64,000 nt of DNA, taken from an uncultured Bacteroidota bacterium. GTDB taxonomy: Bacteria > Bacteroidota > Bacteroidia > Flavobacteriales > Flavobacteriaceae. The DNA lies in NCBI GenBank assembly GCA_902631125.1, contig CACOXF010000002.1, forward strand, positions 52,947 through 116,946, written 5' to 3'. The notes beneath the pieces are model-generated. The model did no database searches and was not told the origin of the DNA. It saw only the letters and a program-made list of their open reading frames with translations. The position numbers and the translations under genes are program-made. This document shows positions 37,812-48,550 of this stretch, in pieces. The stretch's first letter is position 1, and every line of letters begins with the position of its first letter.

Positions 37812-40106
37812 ATGTACTTCAAAATGAAGAAATTAGTTTTTCTTATTCTTTCCCTAATCTTTTTAGGTTGTTCGCTACCAAACGATTCAATAGAATTTTA
37901 CGTAGACGTTAATGGGGACGACAGCAATCAAGGCACGCTTGAAGCCCCTTTTAAAACCATCTTGCAGGCAAAAAATGCAATTAGAGCACTCTCAGAACAA
38001 CAAAGACAAAATAACATAAATGTTTATTTAAGAGGAGGCACGCATACACTGTCAGAAACTGTTGTTTTTGAACTTGAGGACTCAGGAACAGATGATACCA
38101 AAATTACATACCAAGCGTATCAAAATGAAACTCCAATAATTTCATCTGGAATTCCATTAAGGGATTGGAAGAAACTAGACAACTACCCTACTGCTTTACC
38201 TGAATTAGCCAAAGGAAATGTATATGTTACAAACATTCCTGATGGTCTCGGTCGTTTTTATACCATGTTTGACGGAAATAAGCGAATTCCAGTTGCTCGA
38301 AAAGAAGGGTTTGATTTTAAGGATATTAATTATGTGCGCGCTAAAAGTATGAACGTACTACATGAAAAGGATCGGTATTTGCTTAGAAAATTAGAAATTA
38401 CAGGAGAAAAAATTTTAAAGTCATGGCCAAATCTTGAAGACATTGAAGTAGGTTTCGCTCCCGTTCCATGGACCATGAATATGATGCAATTAGAGTCTGT
38501 TAATGAAGAAAATGGTATCGCTTGGACGACCTTGGAAGCCAATGCACCTCCTGCAGCAAAAAAATCACACACCAAACCTTGGGTCGAAAATGTGATAGAT
38601 TATTTAGATACTAAAGGACATTGGGTGGTAAATACCCAGGAACGTAAAATTTATTATTGGCCAGAAAACGGAGAGCCCTCTGAAAATATAGTTATTCCTA
38701 AGCTAAAGGAGTACTTTAGAGTTGAGGGGAAAATAGATTATAATGGTCCTATAGATACTCCAACAAAAAACATTGTGTTTAAGGGATTAACTTTTATGCA
38801 TGGAGAACGTGACACATGGTGGAAAGGTCACAAAGGTTGGGGAATTCAACATGACTGGGATAAGTTTGATCGAGGAAATGCGATGCTTCGCTTCAGAGGA
38901 GCTCAGGACTGTGAAGTAACTGAATGTAGGTTTACTAACAGTGGTGGTTCGGCTATTCGTTTAGATCTACATGCTCAAAACATCAACATCAATAATAACA
39001 TGATTGATTTTGTTGGACATATGGGAATTTTACTCTGTGGCTATGGGCCTGGAACCAAAGACGTAAACAAAAACAACTCTATAACAAACAACTTAATTCA
39101 TCATGTTGGGCGCATTATGAAAATGGGTGCAGGAATATTTATCTGGCAAAGTGGAAGCAATTACGTTGCCAATAATTTAATTCATCATGTACCTAGAAAA
39201 GCAGTTGGTGTTTGTGGAATTAGAGTCCCTATCCTACAAAAAAGAGATATCGATTTTGATGAGGCATCTAAAACCATTCGTTGGGATGAAATAGATGCAT
39301 CAATAGCAAGTGAAGGTACTTTTTGGGAGCGTTACACTCCTTTTTTACATGCAAGGAACAACATTATTGAATATAACGAAGTGTATAGGGCATTAGAGGA
39401 ACTTGCAGATGGGTCTGCATTAAATGTCTCAGGGGCTGGGGAAGGAAATATAATGAGAAACAACTACGCGCATCATATTACAAGTCATGCCTCAGGAGTG
39501 ATGCGAACAGACGATTGGCAAAGGGGCACGACCTTTGAAAACAACATCATCTATATGGCTAATATTTCAGGAATTGTTCATAAAGGTTTTAACCATATTG
39601 TCAATAACATAATCGTAGATTGTAGCTCTAGAGAATCTATTCGTTTTGCCTCGTACCCAGATGAAGAAGCTGACTACGGCTCAAAGATTCAGAACAATAT
39701 TTACTACGAATCCAAAGACGCTATAAATTACTATAATATTTCTTACAGAGTCTCCGAAGGGATTTCAAAACCGGAGGATTGCGATACAGACAAGAACATC
39801 TTTTTTTGTGCTGGTGATATTAACCAAGCAAATAAATTTGTGGAAGCCAAAAGAAAAGATGGTATAGAGATTAACAGTATAGTTGCTGACCCATTATTTA
39901 AGGACATAGGAAACCAAAACTTTGAATTAAAATCAAAATCTCCAGCTTTCAAACTTGGGTTTAAAAAAATTGACATGAATAAAATTGGATTGAAAAAAAA
40001 TATTTTCCCCAAACGATACATCAAATTTGATGTTGAGGATATTGATGGTAGAAGACCTAATTTCCACAGAAACAGAAAAGGAGAAGAAACCTATGATTTC
40101 TGGTAG
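37812..40106 (+). CDS. Right-handed parallel beta-helix lipoprotein (GH141-like), paralog of 35422..37632
   Basis: Lipobox FLGCS; EFYVDVNGDDSNQGTLEAPFKTILQAKNAIRAL; RFRGAQDCEVTECRFTNSGGSAIRLDLHAQNININNNMIDFVGHMGILLCGYGPGTKDVNKNN. Confidence 0.77.
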   Translation: MYFKMKKLVFLILSLIFLGCSLPNDSIEFYVDVNGDDSNQGTLEAPFKTILQAKNAIRALSEQQRQNNINVYLRGGTHTLSETVVFELEDSGTDDTKITYQAYQNETPIISSGIPLRDWKKLDNYPTALPELAKGNVYVTNIPDGLGRFYTMFDGNKRIPVARKEGFDFKDINYVRAKSMNVLHEKDRYLLRKLEITGEKILKSWPNLEDIEVGFAPVPWTMNMMQLESVNEENGIAWTTLEANAPPAAKKSHTKPWVENVIDYLDTKGHWVVNTQERKIYYWPENGEPSENIVIPKLKEYFRVEGKIDYNGPIDTPTKNIVFKGLTFMHGERDTWWKGHKGWGIQHDWDKFDRGNAMLRFRGAQDCEVTECRFTNSGGSAIRLDLHAQNININNNMIDFVGHMGILLCGYGPGTKDVNKNNSITNNLIHHVGRIMKMGAGIFIWQSGSNYVANNLIHHVPRKAVGVCGIRVPILQKRDIDFDEASKTIRWDEIDASIASEGTFWERYTPFLHARNNIIEYNEVYRALEELADGSALNVSGAGEGNIMRNNYAHHITSHASGVMRTDDWQRGTTFENNIIYMANISGIVHKGFNHIVNNIIVDCSSRESIRFASYPDEEADYGSKIQNNIYYESKDAINYYNISYRVSEGISKPEDCDTDKNIFFCAGDINQANKFVEAKRKDGIEINSIVADPLFKDIGNQNFELKSKSPAFKLGFKKIDMNKIGLKKNIFPKRYIKFDVEDIDGRRPNFHRNRKGEETYDFW

Positions 40107-40133
40107 GTTTCAGAAAAAAACTTACACTTAGAA

Positions 40134-41600
40134 ATGAGGAAAATTATAATATTTATTCAAATATTTGGATTGAGCATCTTTAACATTTGTGCTCAAAAAA
40201 CCGAGCAACCAAATATCCTCTTAATCATGTTAGATGATGTTAGTCCTGATCTATATGGGGCTTATGGTTTACCACAAGCTGTAAATACACCCAACGTAGA
40301 TAAATTGGCCTCTGAGGGGGTCATGTTTAAGACTTGTTATGCATCAGCAATGTGTGGTCCATCGAGAGTTCAAATCATGACTGGGAAATATGGAAGCTCT
40401 ACAGGTGTCACACATAATAGTATGTGGCTTGGAGATAGCAACGAAAATGTATACAAAGATCATCAGGCATTTGGTAAACTCTTGAAAGAAGCTGGTTATG
40501 CAACAGCTATTGCTGGAAAATGGCATGCTGGAAGATCAATGCCTTATGAAAAAGAAGTTGGTTTTGAAGAATACTGTCTTTGGGAAAGTTTAAAAGAAAT
40601 TGAAAAACTCCCAGGGTCTCCAGAATTTAAAGGACAAATGGAAGATTACAAAACAACATCACGTTATTGGCACCCTGGAATCGTTCAAAATCATCAATTA
40701 TTGGACACAAAACCAACCGATTTTGGTCCAGATATTTTTGCCAACTTCATTATGAACTTCATGGAAAGAAAAGTCAAAGAAGGCAAACCTTTTTTAGCTT
40801 ATTGGCCAAGTGTTGCGCCTCATGGTACAAGAAAAGGAATGCCAACAAATCCGCTAAGAGGAGAAGTAGGAGATTTAGGAAAGAAAAAGGATGGTATAGA
40901 AAATTACGAGCGCTTTAAATCTTTAAATGAGTACATAGACGTTTTGGTTGGTAAGGTGGTGAAAAAAATTAAAGATTTAGGAATTGAGGATAACACAATT
41001 ATCATATTCACATCAGACAACGGAACAGCGATTACAGCAAAAACTAGAGGAGTAGAAAGAGGCCCCCACGTAATTAATATTATATATGGTGCTGGAATAA
41101 AAAAACGTGGTGCCACAGATGAGTTAACCGACTTTTCTGATATTGCCCCAACCCTCGCAGATTACGCGGGTGCCAAACTTCCAAAAGGAAAAAAATTTGA
41201 TGGAGTCAGTCTTAAACCTTTTTTAACTGGAAAAACAGAAAAAACCAAAAAATTTATCTATGGATTTATTTCAACTAGCCAAATTGTACGTACCAAAAAC
41301 TATCTGCTTGAAGTGTTAAACCCAATGTTAGGAATGCCAAAAGGAAGGTTTTACTATACTGGCGAACACAGATTTGGCAAAGGCTATCAACTTGTGATTG
41401 ATGATCCTAAACACACAAAAGCGCGTAAAAGGTTTACGAAGTTTCTTAAGGATTTTCCGCCAATTACAGCAGACCATCCTTATTGGCAAACCAAACGAGG
41501 AAAGCGATTCCTAAAAGAATACACAAGTGAAAAATCGGTTAAAAAACATTTGTATAATCATAGGGATTACAAATTTTACGACGAAAGTAGTCGGCTATAA
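40134..41600 (+). CDS. Sulfatase
   Basis: NILLIMLDDVSPDLYGAYG, AMCGPSRVQIMTGKYGSSTG, AGKWHAGRS, FTSDNGTAI. Confidence 0.94.
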   Translation: MRKIIIFIQIFGLSIFNICAQKTEQPNILLIMLDDVSPDLYGAYGLPQAVNTPNVDKLASEGVMFKTCYASAMCGPSRVQIMTGKYGSSTGVTHNSMWLGDSNENVYKDHQAFGKLLKEAGYATAIAGKWHAGRSMPYEKEVGFEEYCLWESLKEIEKLPGSPEFKGQMEDYKTTSRYWHPGIVQNHQLLDTKPTDFGPDIFANFIMNFMERKVKEGKPFLAYWPSVAPHGTRKGMPTNPLRGEVGDLGKKKDGIENYERFKSLNEYIDVLVGKVVKKIKDLGIEDNTIIIFTSDNGTAITAKTRGVERGPHVINIIYGAGIKKRGATDELTDFSDIAPTLADYAGAKLPKGKKFDGVSLKPFLTGKTEKTKKFIYGFISTSQIVRTKNYLLEVLNPMLGMPKGRFYYTGEHRFGKGYQLVIDDPKHTKARKRFTKFLKDFPPITADHPYWQTKRGKRFLKEYTSEKSVKKHLYNHRDYKFYDESSRL

Positions 41601-41632
41601 AAGAATTTGGATTTAATTTAAGAGTAGAATAA

Positions 41633-43231
41633 ATGAAGAAATCAAAACTAACAATTCATGCGTTTTTTATTTGTGTATTTACATTTTTTATACCTATCAT
41701 TTCATTCGCTCAAAAAAAAGATAATCCAAAATCAGATTTAAAAAAACAACCGAATATCATCTTCATTGTTACTGATGATCAACATCGCAATCAATTTAAT
41801 TTCTTAAAAGAAGGGCAAGACGAAAATGGAAACCCAACCAACCTTACTCCCAACATGGATAGATTGTCTCGAGAAGGAGTAATTTTTGATGAGAGTTACG
41901 TTAGTACCTCCGTTTGTACACCCAGTAGATACAGTATACTTACAGGAAATTATGCCAGTAGAGGCAGTAAAAAATCAAATATTAAAAGATATCAGGGGCA
42001 GACTAATGTAACGTGGAATGTGCGTATAAACTCAAATACTAACAATATTGCTAAAGAACTCCAAAAGAACGGCTATTTTACAGGTGGTGTTGGAAAAAAT
42101 CATGTAATATACTCAACAAACCCTCATAAAGTACCCTTAAATTCAAATCCAAGAGATTCTATTGTCAAATCACAGTTGTTTGAGAATCAATTAGCACAAA
42201 TCACCTCTTTTAAAAAAGTTGGATTTGATTACGCTGGATCCATTTACAAAGGAAATTTGCCAAATCATTACCCTAAAGTTGTAGAAGATCATAATATGGA
42301 ATGGATAGTTGATTCAGCTTTAACCTTTTTAACAGAGGCTGAAAAGAAAGAGAATCCTTTTTTCTTATATTTTGCTACAACCGTCGCTCATGGTCCTGAT
42401 AAATTAGGTTCAAAACACAAGGGGGATCCTTTGGCAACACCAATAGGATTTTTAGAAAAGCCTCTTGAAGTGATGCCCCCTCGTGAAACCATTGGTAAAC
42501 GTATTCAAGAAGCTGGTTTAGAGCAGGAAAAAACAGATGTATTATGGCTTGACGACGCTATTGGTGCATTACTCAATAAATTAGATGCCATCAACGAATT
42601 AGAAAACACCATTATATTTTTTATAAATGACCATGGTGTTGAATTTGGAAAAGGATCACTCTACCAAGGTGGTGTTGAAACGGTAAGTTTTGCATGGGGA
42701 CCATCTTACTTTAAAAGTGGTATCAGAACACATCAAATGGTTTCTAATATCGATTTGGTGCCTACTGCATTAGAACTGGCAAAAATAGAACCCGCAGAAA
42801 ACTATAAGATTGATGGCAGAAGCATGCTACCATTGCTACAAGGAAAAGATGAACCCATTCATAATTCGTTATATTTTGAATTGGGTGCTACCAGAGCCAT
42901 TTTAAAAGATGGAAAAAAATATCTAGCCTTTAAAGCCCCCGAAAATGTAAAAAACCGATTAGAGAAAAATGGTAAAAAAGCAACTCATTTATGTGATAAA
43001 GCTGGTGGAAGAGGTTCTGAAAGTCGTGCGTTAAAGTTTTATGCGAAAAACTATTTTTCTCAAGATCAGTTTTATGATATAAGCAAAGATCCTTTTGAAC
43101 AGGACAATGGCTATAAAAATACTTTTAACGAAGAACTTATTGAAGAGTTAAAACTTGAGCTCAAAAAGTACATTGACGATTTACCAGGGACTTTTCCCTT
43201 AAATATTTCGAAACCTATTGTAAAAAATTAG
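41633..43231 (+). CDS. Sulfatase
   Basis: NIIFIVTDDQHRNQFNFL, SVCTPSRYSILTGNYASRG, INDHGVEFGKGSLYQGGV. Confidence 0.93.
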   Translation: MKKSKLTIHAFFICVFTFFIPIISFAQKKDNPKSDLKKQPNIIFIVTDDQHRNQFNFLKEGQDENGNPTNLTPNMDRLSREGVIFDESYVSTSVCTPSRYSILTGNYASRGSKKSNIKRYQGQTNVTWNVRINSNTNNIAKELQKNGYFTGGVGKNHVIYSTNPHKVPLNSNPRDSIVKSQLFENQLAQITSFKKVGFDYAGSIYKGNLPNHYPKVVEDHNMEWIVDSALTFLTEAEKKENPFFLYFATTVAHGPDKLGSKHKGDPLATPIGFLEKPLEVMPPRETIGKRIQEAGLEQEKTDVLWLDDAIGALLNKLDAINELENTIIFFINDHGVEFGKGSLYQGGVETVSFAWGPSYFKSGIRTHQMVSNIDLVPTALELAKIEPAENYKIDGRSMLPLLQGKDEPIHNSLYFELGATRAILKDGKKYLAFKAPENVKNRLEKNGKKATHLCDKAGGRGSESRALKFYAKNYFSQDQFYDISKDPFEQDNGYKNTFNEELIEELKLELKKYIDDLPGTFPLNISKPIVKN

Positions 43232-43235
43232 CCAC

Positions 43236-44753
43236 TTGACATTCAATTCGACAACATTTTTAAAACTTTTTAACTGGTCTTTATATCTTTTATTCTTTTC
43301 GCTAATGTTAAGCTGCGGAAATTTTAAAAACAGTTTAAAAGAAAGTAAAACCAAAAACCAAAAACCTAATATTATATTCATTTTATTAGACGATTTGGGC
43401 AAGGAATGGATAAGTAAATACGATGCTGATGATATCGAAACGCCTAATATTGATCTTTTAGCAAAAGAAGGAATGCAGTTCAATAATGCATGGTCAATGC
43501 CCCAATGCACGCCTTCGAGAGTTACTTTTTTAACCGGTCAATATCCATTTCGCCATGGTTGGGTTAATCATTACGATGTGCCACGATGGGGTCATGGTGT
43601 AAATTTTGACTCGAATAAAAATCCAAGTTTACCTAAAATAATGCAGCAAGCAGGTTACAAAACCTGTGCTGCAGGAAAATGGCAAATTAATGATTTTAGG
43701 CTACAACCAACAGTTATGAACGACCATGGTTTTGATGAATATGCAATGTGGACAGGTGTCGAAGGTGGTAATGAAACTTTAAGCCAAGAGCGTTATTGGA
43801 ATCCTTACATCCATACGACAAAGGGGAGTAAAACCTACGAAGGGCAATTCGGCGAGGATATTTTTACTGATTTCATCATTGATTTTATGAAAAAAAACAA
43901 AGATGAACCAATGTTGATTTACTATCCAATGTGTTTACCTCACGGACCATTAACAACTACCCCTAGTGAACCAAAAGTTTCAGGGAAAATGGAAAAGCAC
44001 AAAGCCATGGTTCGTTATACAGATGAAATTCTTGGAAAACTCGTCACAGCAATTGATAATCTGGGTATTAGAAATAACACCATTATTTTTTGGACAACGG
44101 ATAACGGAACTTCTGGAAATATAACAGGACGACTTAATGGAAAATCCGTTAGGGGTGGCAAAACATATTTGACCGAAAATGGTGTCAACCAACCTTTTAT
44201 CGTCAACTGGCCTGGAAGAGTTCCAGCTGGTGTTGAAACAGACGCGCTAGTTGATTTTAGTGATTTATTGCCAACCTTTACTGACCTTGGAGATGCTTCA
44301 CTGCCAAAAGATTATCATTTTGATGGAAAATCTTTCAAGGATGTCATTCTAGGATACAAAACAAAAAGTGACCGAGAATGGATTTTAACTATGGGGTCAC
44401 TACCAGCTCGATTAAATTATAAGCGTGCTACTAACCTTCATAAGTTTAGAGATAGAGCTTTAAGAGATAGAAATTATAAAGTGTTTGTTGATACTCTAGG
44501 GCAAATATCTCATGTTTATAACTTAAGAATTGATGCAGAAGAAAAGGAGAACTTGATTAATTCAAATTCAAAAAAAATTAAACCCATTCTAAAAAAATTC
44601 AAAACTATAATATCTAATTTTCCACCTGAGGATGCACAACCCAACTACACTAAATTAAGTTATTCGATTTACGATATAAGTCCTGAAACACTAAATCAAA
44701 GAGCAGAAAAATCGAGAAAGAGGTCTAATCATGCTCCATTGGTTGAATATTAG
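43236..44753 (+). CDS. Sulfatase, predicted lipoprotein (TTG start in ORF track)
   Basis: Lipobox-like LMLSCGN; NIIFILLDDLGKEWISKYD, PQCTPSRVTFLTGQYPFRHG, AGKWQIND, WTTDNGTSGN. Confidence 0.93.
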   Translation: MTFNSTTFLKLFNWSLYLLFFSLMLSCGNFKNSLKESKTKNQKPNIIFILLDDLGKEWISKYDADDIETPNIDLLAKEGMQFNNAWSMPQCTPSRVTFLTGQYPFRHGWVNHYDVPRWGHGVNFDSNKNPSLPKIMQQAGYKTCAAGKWQINDFRLQPTVMNDHGFDEYAMWTGVEGGNETLSQERYWNPYIHTTKGSKTYEGQFGEDIFTDFIIDFMKKNKDEPMLIYYPMCLPHGPLTTTPSEPKVSGKMEKHKAMVRYTDEILGKLVTAIDNLGIRNNTIIFWTTDNGTSGNITGRLNGKSVRGGKTYLTENGVNQPFIVNWPGRVPAGVETDALVDFSDLLPTFTDLGDASLPKDYHFDGKSFKDVILGYKTKSDREWILTMGSLPARLNYKRATNLHKFRDRALRDRNYKVFVDTLGQISHVYNLRIDAEEKENLINSNSKKIKPILKKFKTIISNFPPEDAQPNYTKLSYSIYDISPETLNQRAEKSRKRSNHAPLVEY

Positions 44754-44815
44754 CATTTGTAACTTTTGTGGTATTTTTTGAAATAAATGATAATAAGTTC
44801 ATCACGTTTCAAAAA

Positions 44816-44823
44816 TAACTTTG
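44816..44823 (+). promoter_or_regulatory. Candidate -7 promoter element TAACTTTG (TAnnTTTG) upstream of 44846
   Basis: Match 23 nt upstream of the ATG; -33 element not evident. Confidence 0.35.
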
Positions 44824-44845
44824 TTATTAACATAAATTATAAAAT

Positions 44846-45196
44846 ATGAAGGTTATGAAACATATTATCACTCCAATCGTTTTATTATTCATTACAATTT
44901 CGGTCTCTGCCCAATCTAAAGAAGAAAAAAAAGCTCAGAATAGAACTGATGAAATTGTTAAAGTATTATCGCTTGACCAAGAAGAAACTGTAAAAGTATA
45001 CGAAGCGCTTTTAGCGAAGGAAAAAAAGATTACTGTTTTAAAAGAAAAGCACAAAGACAATCAAGAAACTTTCAAAGCTGAAATGAAGGCATTATCTAGA
45101 GCTACAAACCGTGTTATGAAAGATTTCCTGGGAGGGGATAGAATGATGAAAATGCATGCACATTTTAAAGCAAAAAGGGAAAATTCTAAAAAATAG
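44846..45196 (+). CDS. Small secreted helical protein (116 aa), divergent member of a three-copy family in this window
   Basis: Signal peptide ITPIVLLFITISVSAQ; highly charged; shares LLAKEKKITVLKEKHKDNQETFKAEM...NRVMKDFLGGDRMMKMHAHFKAK with the 51756 N-terminus and 54371. Confidence 0.75.
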   Translation: MKVMKHIITPIVLLFITISVSAQSKEEKKAQNRTDEIVKVLSLDQEETVKVYEALLAKEKKITVLKEKHKDNQETFKAEMKALSRATNRVMKDFLGGDRMMKMHAHFKAKRENSKK

Positions 45197-45238
45197 AGTT
45201 ATATTTCTTAAGTATCCTTGGTTCAAAATTTTTTGACT

Positions 45239-46765
45239 ATGAAAGTCATAAATAATATCCTCTTTAAGTTTATAATAATCATTGTTGGTGCGAACCTAAC
45301 TTCTTGTAATACCAATTCACAACATAAAAGCACAGCAAAAGAAACGTTGACTGCAAGCTTAAACGAGAAAAAACCCAACATACTACTTTTTTTTACTGAC
45401 GACCAAGGAACCTTAGATGCTGGGTGCTATGGCGCATCTGATATTCAAACACCAGTTTTAGACAAGTTAGCCACTCAAGGAATAAAATTTACACAAGCCT
45501 ATGGTCATACGGTTTGTTGTCCCTCTAGAGCTGCACTTTTAACCGGCCGTGCGCCACAACGTAGTGGCGTTAATCAATGGACCTCTTGTCATCCCGACGA
45601 CTACGAGGGTCGCGTAATGGATCTTAAAGAAATTACAATTGCTGAGCATTTAAAATCCTATGGCTATAAGACTGGATTAATTGGAAAGTGGCATCTGGGA
45701 GCGACAATGGATCATGGGCCTTTAGATCAAGGGTTTGATGAATTCTTTGGTTTTAGAGGCGGTTTTATTGATTATTATTCTCATAAATTTTTACATGCGA
45801 ATTGGCAAAGACCACAATTCCATGATCTCTATAGAAATAAAGAGGAGATATTTGAAGACGGAAAGTATTTTCCAGATATGCAAGTATCAGAGGCTAACAA
45901 ATTTTTAGAAGAAAGTAAAAATGAACCTTTCTTCCTTTATGTTTCGTTTAGTCTACCGCATTATCCTGAGCAACCAGATTCAACCTTTGTAAAACAATAT
46001 AAACATCTTGAATGGCCCAGAAGCTCTTACGCTCCAATGATTACAACTCTTGATCATAGAATGGGACAAATTTTAGAAAAATTAGATGAGCATGGATTAA
46101 GAGAAAACACCATAATAATTTATATGAGTGATAACGGACACTCAACTGAAGATTATTATAACTGGAATGAAAGTTATGGAGGAAATGGTGGAGGTGGCTT
46201 TACTGGAAAATGGAGAGGTGCAAAAGGAAGCTTATTTGAAGGCGGCATTAGAGTACCAGCGGTAATAAGTTATCCTAAATTATTTCCGCAAGGTGAAATA
46301 AGAGATCAAGCAATTGTAAATCTTGATATTCTACCTACCATTTGTGACATACTTGATATTCCAAACCCAAAGAATAAACTCGACGGCAAGAGCATTTTAG
46401 ATATAATAAAATCTGATGAAGCTAAATCGCCACACGAAGTTTTGCATTGGATGTGGCAAGGTATGTGGGCAGTTAGAAAAGGAAAATGGAAACTTATTTA
46501 TGATGGTCATGATACCACAGGAAAGTTCTCTATTCATCCTGAAAAAGAATTTGAAATGCCTGAATACTACTTAGCCAACTTAGATGATGAAAAACCAGAA
46601 GAAATAAACTATGCATTGAAAGAGCCCAAAATATTAAAAGAATTACTTACACTTCACCAAAGTTGGGCAAAAGATGTCTTTGAGGGTTCTGGTTACCCAG
46701 ACCCAAATTCAGTAGAAGGGAAAAAAGAAAAAATTATTAAAATGAAGGGAACTACCAAATTGTAA
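45239..46765 (+). CDS. Sulfatase, predicted lipoprotein (start at 45239; ORF opens at TTG 45218)
   Basis: Lipobox-like NLTSCNT; NILLFFTDDQGTLDAGCYG, TVCCPSRAALLTGRAPQRSG, IGKWHLGATMDHGP, YMSDNGHST. Confidence 0.94.
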   Translation: MKVINNILFKFIIIIVGANLTSCNTNSQHKSTAKETLTASLNEKKPNILLFFTDDQGTLDAGCYGASDIQTPVLDKLATQGIKFTQAYGHTVCCPSRAALLTGRAPQRSGVNQWTSCHPDDYEGRVMDLKEITIAEHLKSYGYKTGLIGKWHLGATMDHGPLDQGFDEFFGFRGGFIDYYSHKFLHANWQRPQFHDLYRNKEEIFEDGKYFPDMQVSEANKFLEESKNEPFFLYVSFSLPHYPEQPDSTFVKQYKHLEWPRSSYAPMITTLDHRMGQILEKLDEHGLRENTIIIYMSDNGHSTEDYYNWNESYGGNGGGGFTGKWRGAKGSLFEGGIRVPAVISYPKLFPQGEIRDQAIVNLDILPTICDILDIPNPKNKLDGKSILDIIKSDEAKSPHEVLHWMWQGMWAVRKGKWKLIYDGHDTTGKFSIHPEKEFEMPEYYLANLDDEKPEEINYALKEPKILKELLTLHQSWAKDVFEGSGYPDPNSVEGKKEKIIKMKGTTKL

Positions 46766-46990
46766 ATATCAAAGAAATAAAAGATTTTTTGCCTGCAAAT
46801 AAAAACCTTTACAATACTTTAATTTATTGATTACATAAACACAATAGAGTTTGTACTATTTTCAATTTTTATCAAATAAATATCTAAAAAGAGGATATTC
46901 AATTCGGAAACGATCCCTATCATCCTCTAATATGTTTTTTGAGAAAATTTTTTATTGTTTAAATAATAGTCTAAATGCTTCTAGTGTTAT

Positions 46991-48508
46991 TTAATAATCG
47001 ATATCAATTTTTAATGTGTAACCCAATCCAGAAGTTGTTCTACGTACACCACTAATTCTTAAACCGGTTTTTGTTTGCTTCCATTGTAACGGATTTATAG
47101 ATCCTAGTTGATTTACGCTTTTTACATTATACCCCGATAATTTTGATAAACTTTCAATAATTATAGATTCGTTTTCTTGAGGATAAACCAAAGCTGTTGC
47201 AAACAAGTAATTAGTGTTGATGGTAAACCAAAAATCTTTGGTAGTAAATTCGAGTATTTTACCTTTATTATTTTCTCTATAATTTGTGCCCTTCATAAAA
47301 ATTTGGGTAGGTCCCTCATGGGTAATTTTCCAGCGTTTAGTATTGTAAATGCCTTCACCATTAATTTTCAACCAGTTTCCAAGGGAAATTAAATTTTTAA
47401 CAGATGTTTCTGGAACATCACCCATACTATCTGGCCCAATATTTAGCATATAGTTTCCTCCTTTACTTACAATTTCAATGAGCCAAAACAAAAGTTCGTT
47501 AGGGCTTTTCCAATCGTTATCATAAGATTTAAATCCCCAAGAATTATTTGTTGTTCCAACTGTTTGCCAAGGTTTTGAGATAAACAGTGGGTTTTCAGGA
47601 ATTTTATTATCACCTGGGATATCAAAATCGCCTAGGGAATTGCCAACTCTAGAATTTATTAATAATTGTGGTTGATAGTTATATGCCAGTTTATAAAATT
47701 CATAACTCTGTTTTGGGGTTAAATAATGTGACATATCATACCATAAGGTAGTCATGTCAGTGTACCTAGTAAGCAATTCTTTGACTTGAGGAAAAGCTTT
47801 ATTATTTAGATAGTCTGAGAATGTATTAGGACTAGGATCCCAGGTATTAACTCCAAATTTTCTTTGGGCTTTTTCATTTAAGGGTAAACCAGATGCCTTG
47901 AGTTCACTATAACCACAATCATTACCATCAAACCAATCAATATTGTGTGAGTAGTATAAACCAAAATCGATTCCTTCAGATTTACATGCTTTATATAACG
48001 CATCAATAACATCGGTTTTGTAAGGGGTAGCATCTACCATATTAAAATCACTTACCTCAGAATCATAGAGAGCAAAACCATCGTGATGTTTTGCAGTGAC
48101 TACTAAATACTTCATCCCAGCAGATTTTATTAATTTGGCAATAGCGGTTGCATCAAAATTAGTTGGATTAAATTGCTTAGCTAATCCCGCATATTCATTT
48201 CTTGGAATTTGTGCAGCAAGTTGGATCCACTCGGCGACTTTTGGACCTTTCAAATCCTCCATCTTTTGATTTTTCCAGACCCCCCCGGGTACAGCATATA
48301 ATCCCCAATGAATAAACATTCCATATTTAGAATCATTAAAATGACTAATGGCCTTATGTTTTGAATTTTGCATCTTTATATATGAAGTACTATCAGTAGA
48401 TGACATGTTCAAAACATTGATCTGACTATTAACAACATTGAATATTAGCATTAGGTGCACCAAATGCGTAGTTTTCGCTTTTAAAAATAGATAGCATAAT
48501 TTTTTCAT
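46991..48508 (-). CDS. GH29-like alpha-L-fucosidase
   Basis: [61 protein letters not shown]. Confidence 0.9.
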   Translation of the reverse strand: MKKLCYLFLKAKTTHLVHLMLIFNVVNSQINVLNMSSTDSTSYIKMQNSKHKAISHFNDSKYGMFIHWGLYAVPGGVWKNQKMEDLKGPKVAEWIQLAAQIPRNEYAGLAKQFNPTNFDATAIAKLIKSAGMKYLVVTAKHHDGFALYDSEVSDFNMVDATPYKTDVIDALYKACKSEGIDFGLYYSHNIDWFDGNDCGYSELKASGLPLNEKAQRKFGVNTWDPSPNTFSDYLNNKAFPQVKELLTRYTDMTTLWYDMSHYLTPKQSYEFYKLAYNYQPQLLINSRVGNSLGDFDIPGDNKIPENPLFISKPWQTVGTTNNSWGFKSYDNDWKSPNELLFWLIEIVSKGGNYMLNIGPDSMGDVPETSVKNLISLGNWLKINGEGIYNTKRWKITHEGPTQIFMKGTNYRENNKGKILEFTTKDFWFTINTNYLFATALVYPQENESIIIESLSKLSGYNVKSVNQLGSINPLQWKQTKTGLRISGVRRTTSGLGYTLKIDIDY

Positions 48509-48550
48509 ACCTCAATTAATAGAATTTAAAATGATTTTCATTTATAAAGT

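Noticed and set aside
43199-43510. 103-aa minus-strand ORF
   Set aside because: Antisense to the start of the sulfatase at 43236; no independent support.
46891-46927. GAGGAT...ATCCTC inverted repeat between convergent genes
   Set aside because: Six-bp stem with a 25-nt loop and no adjacent T run; could be chance.
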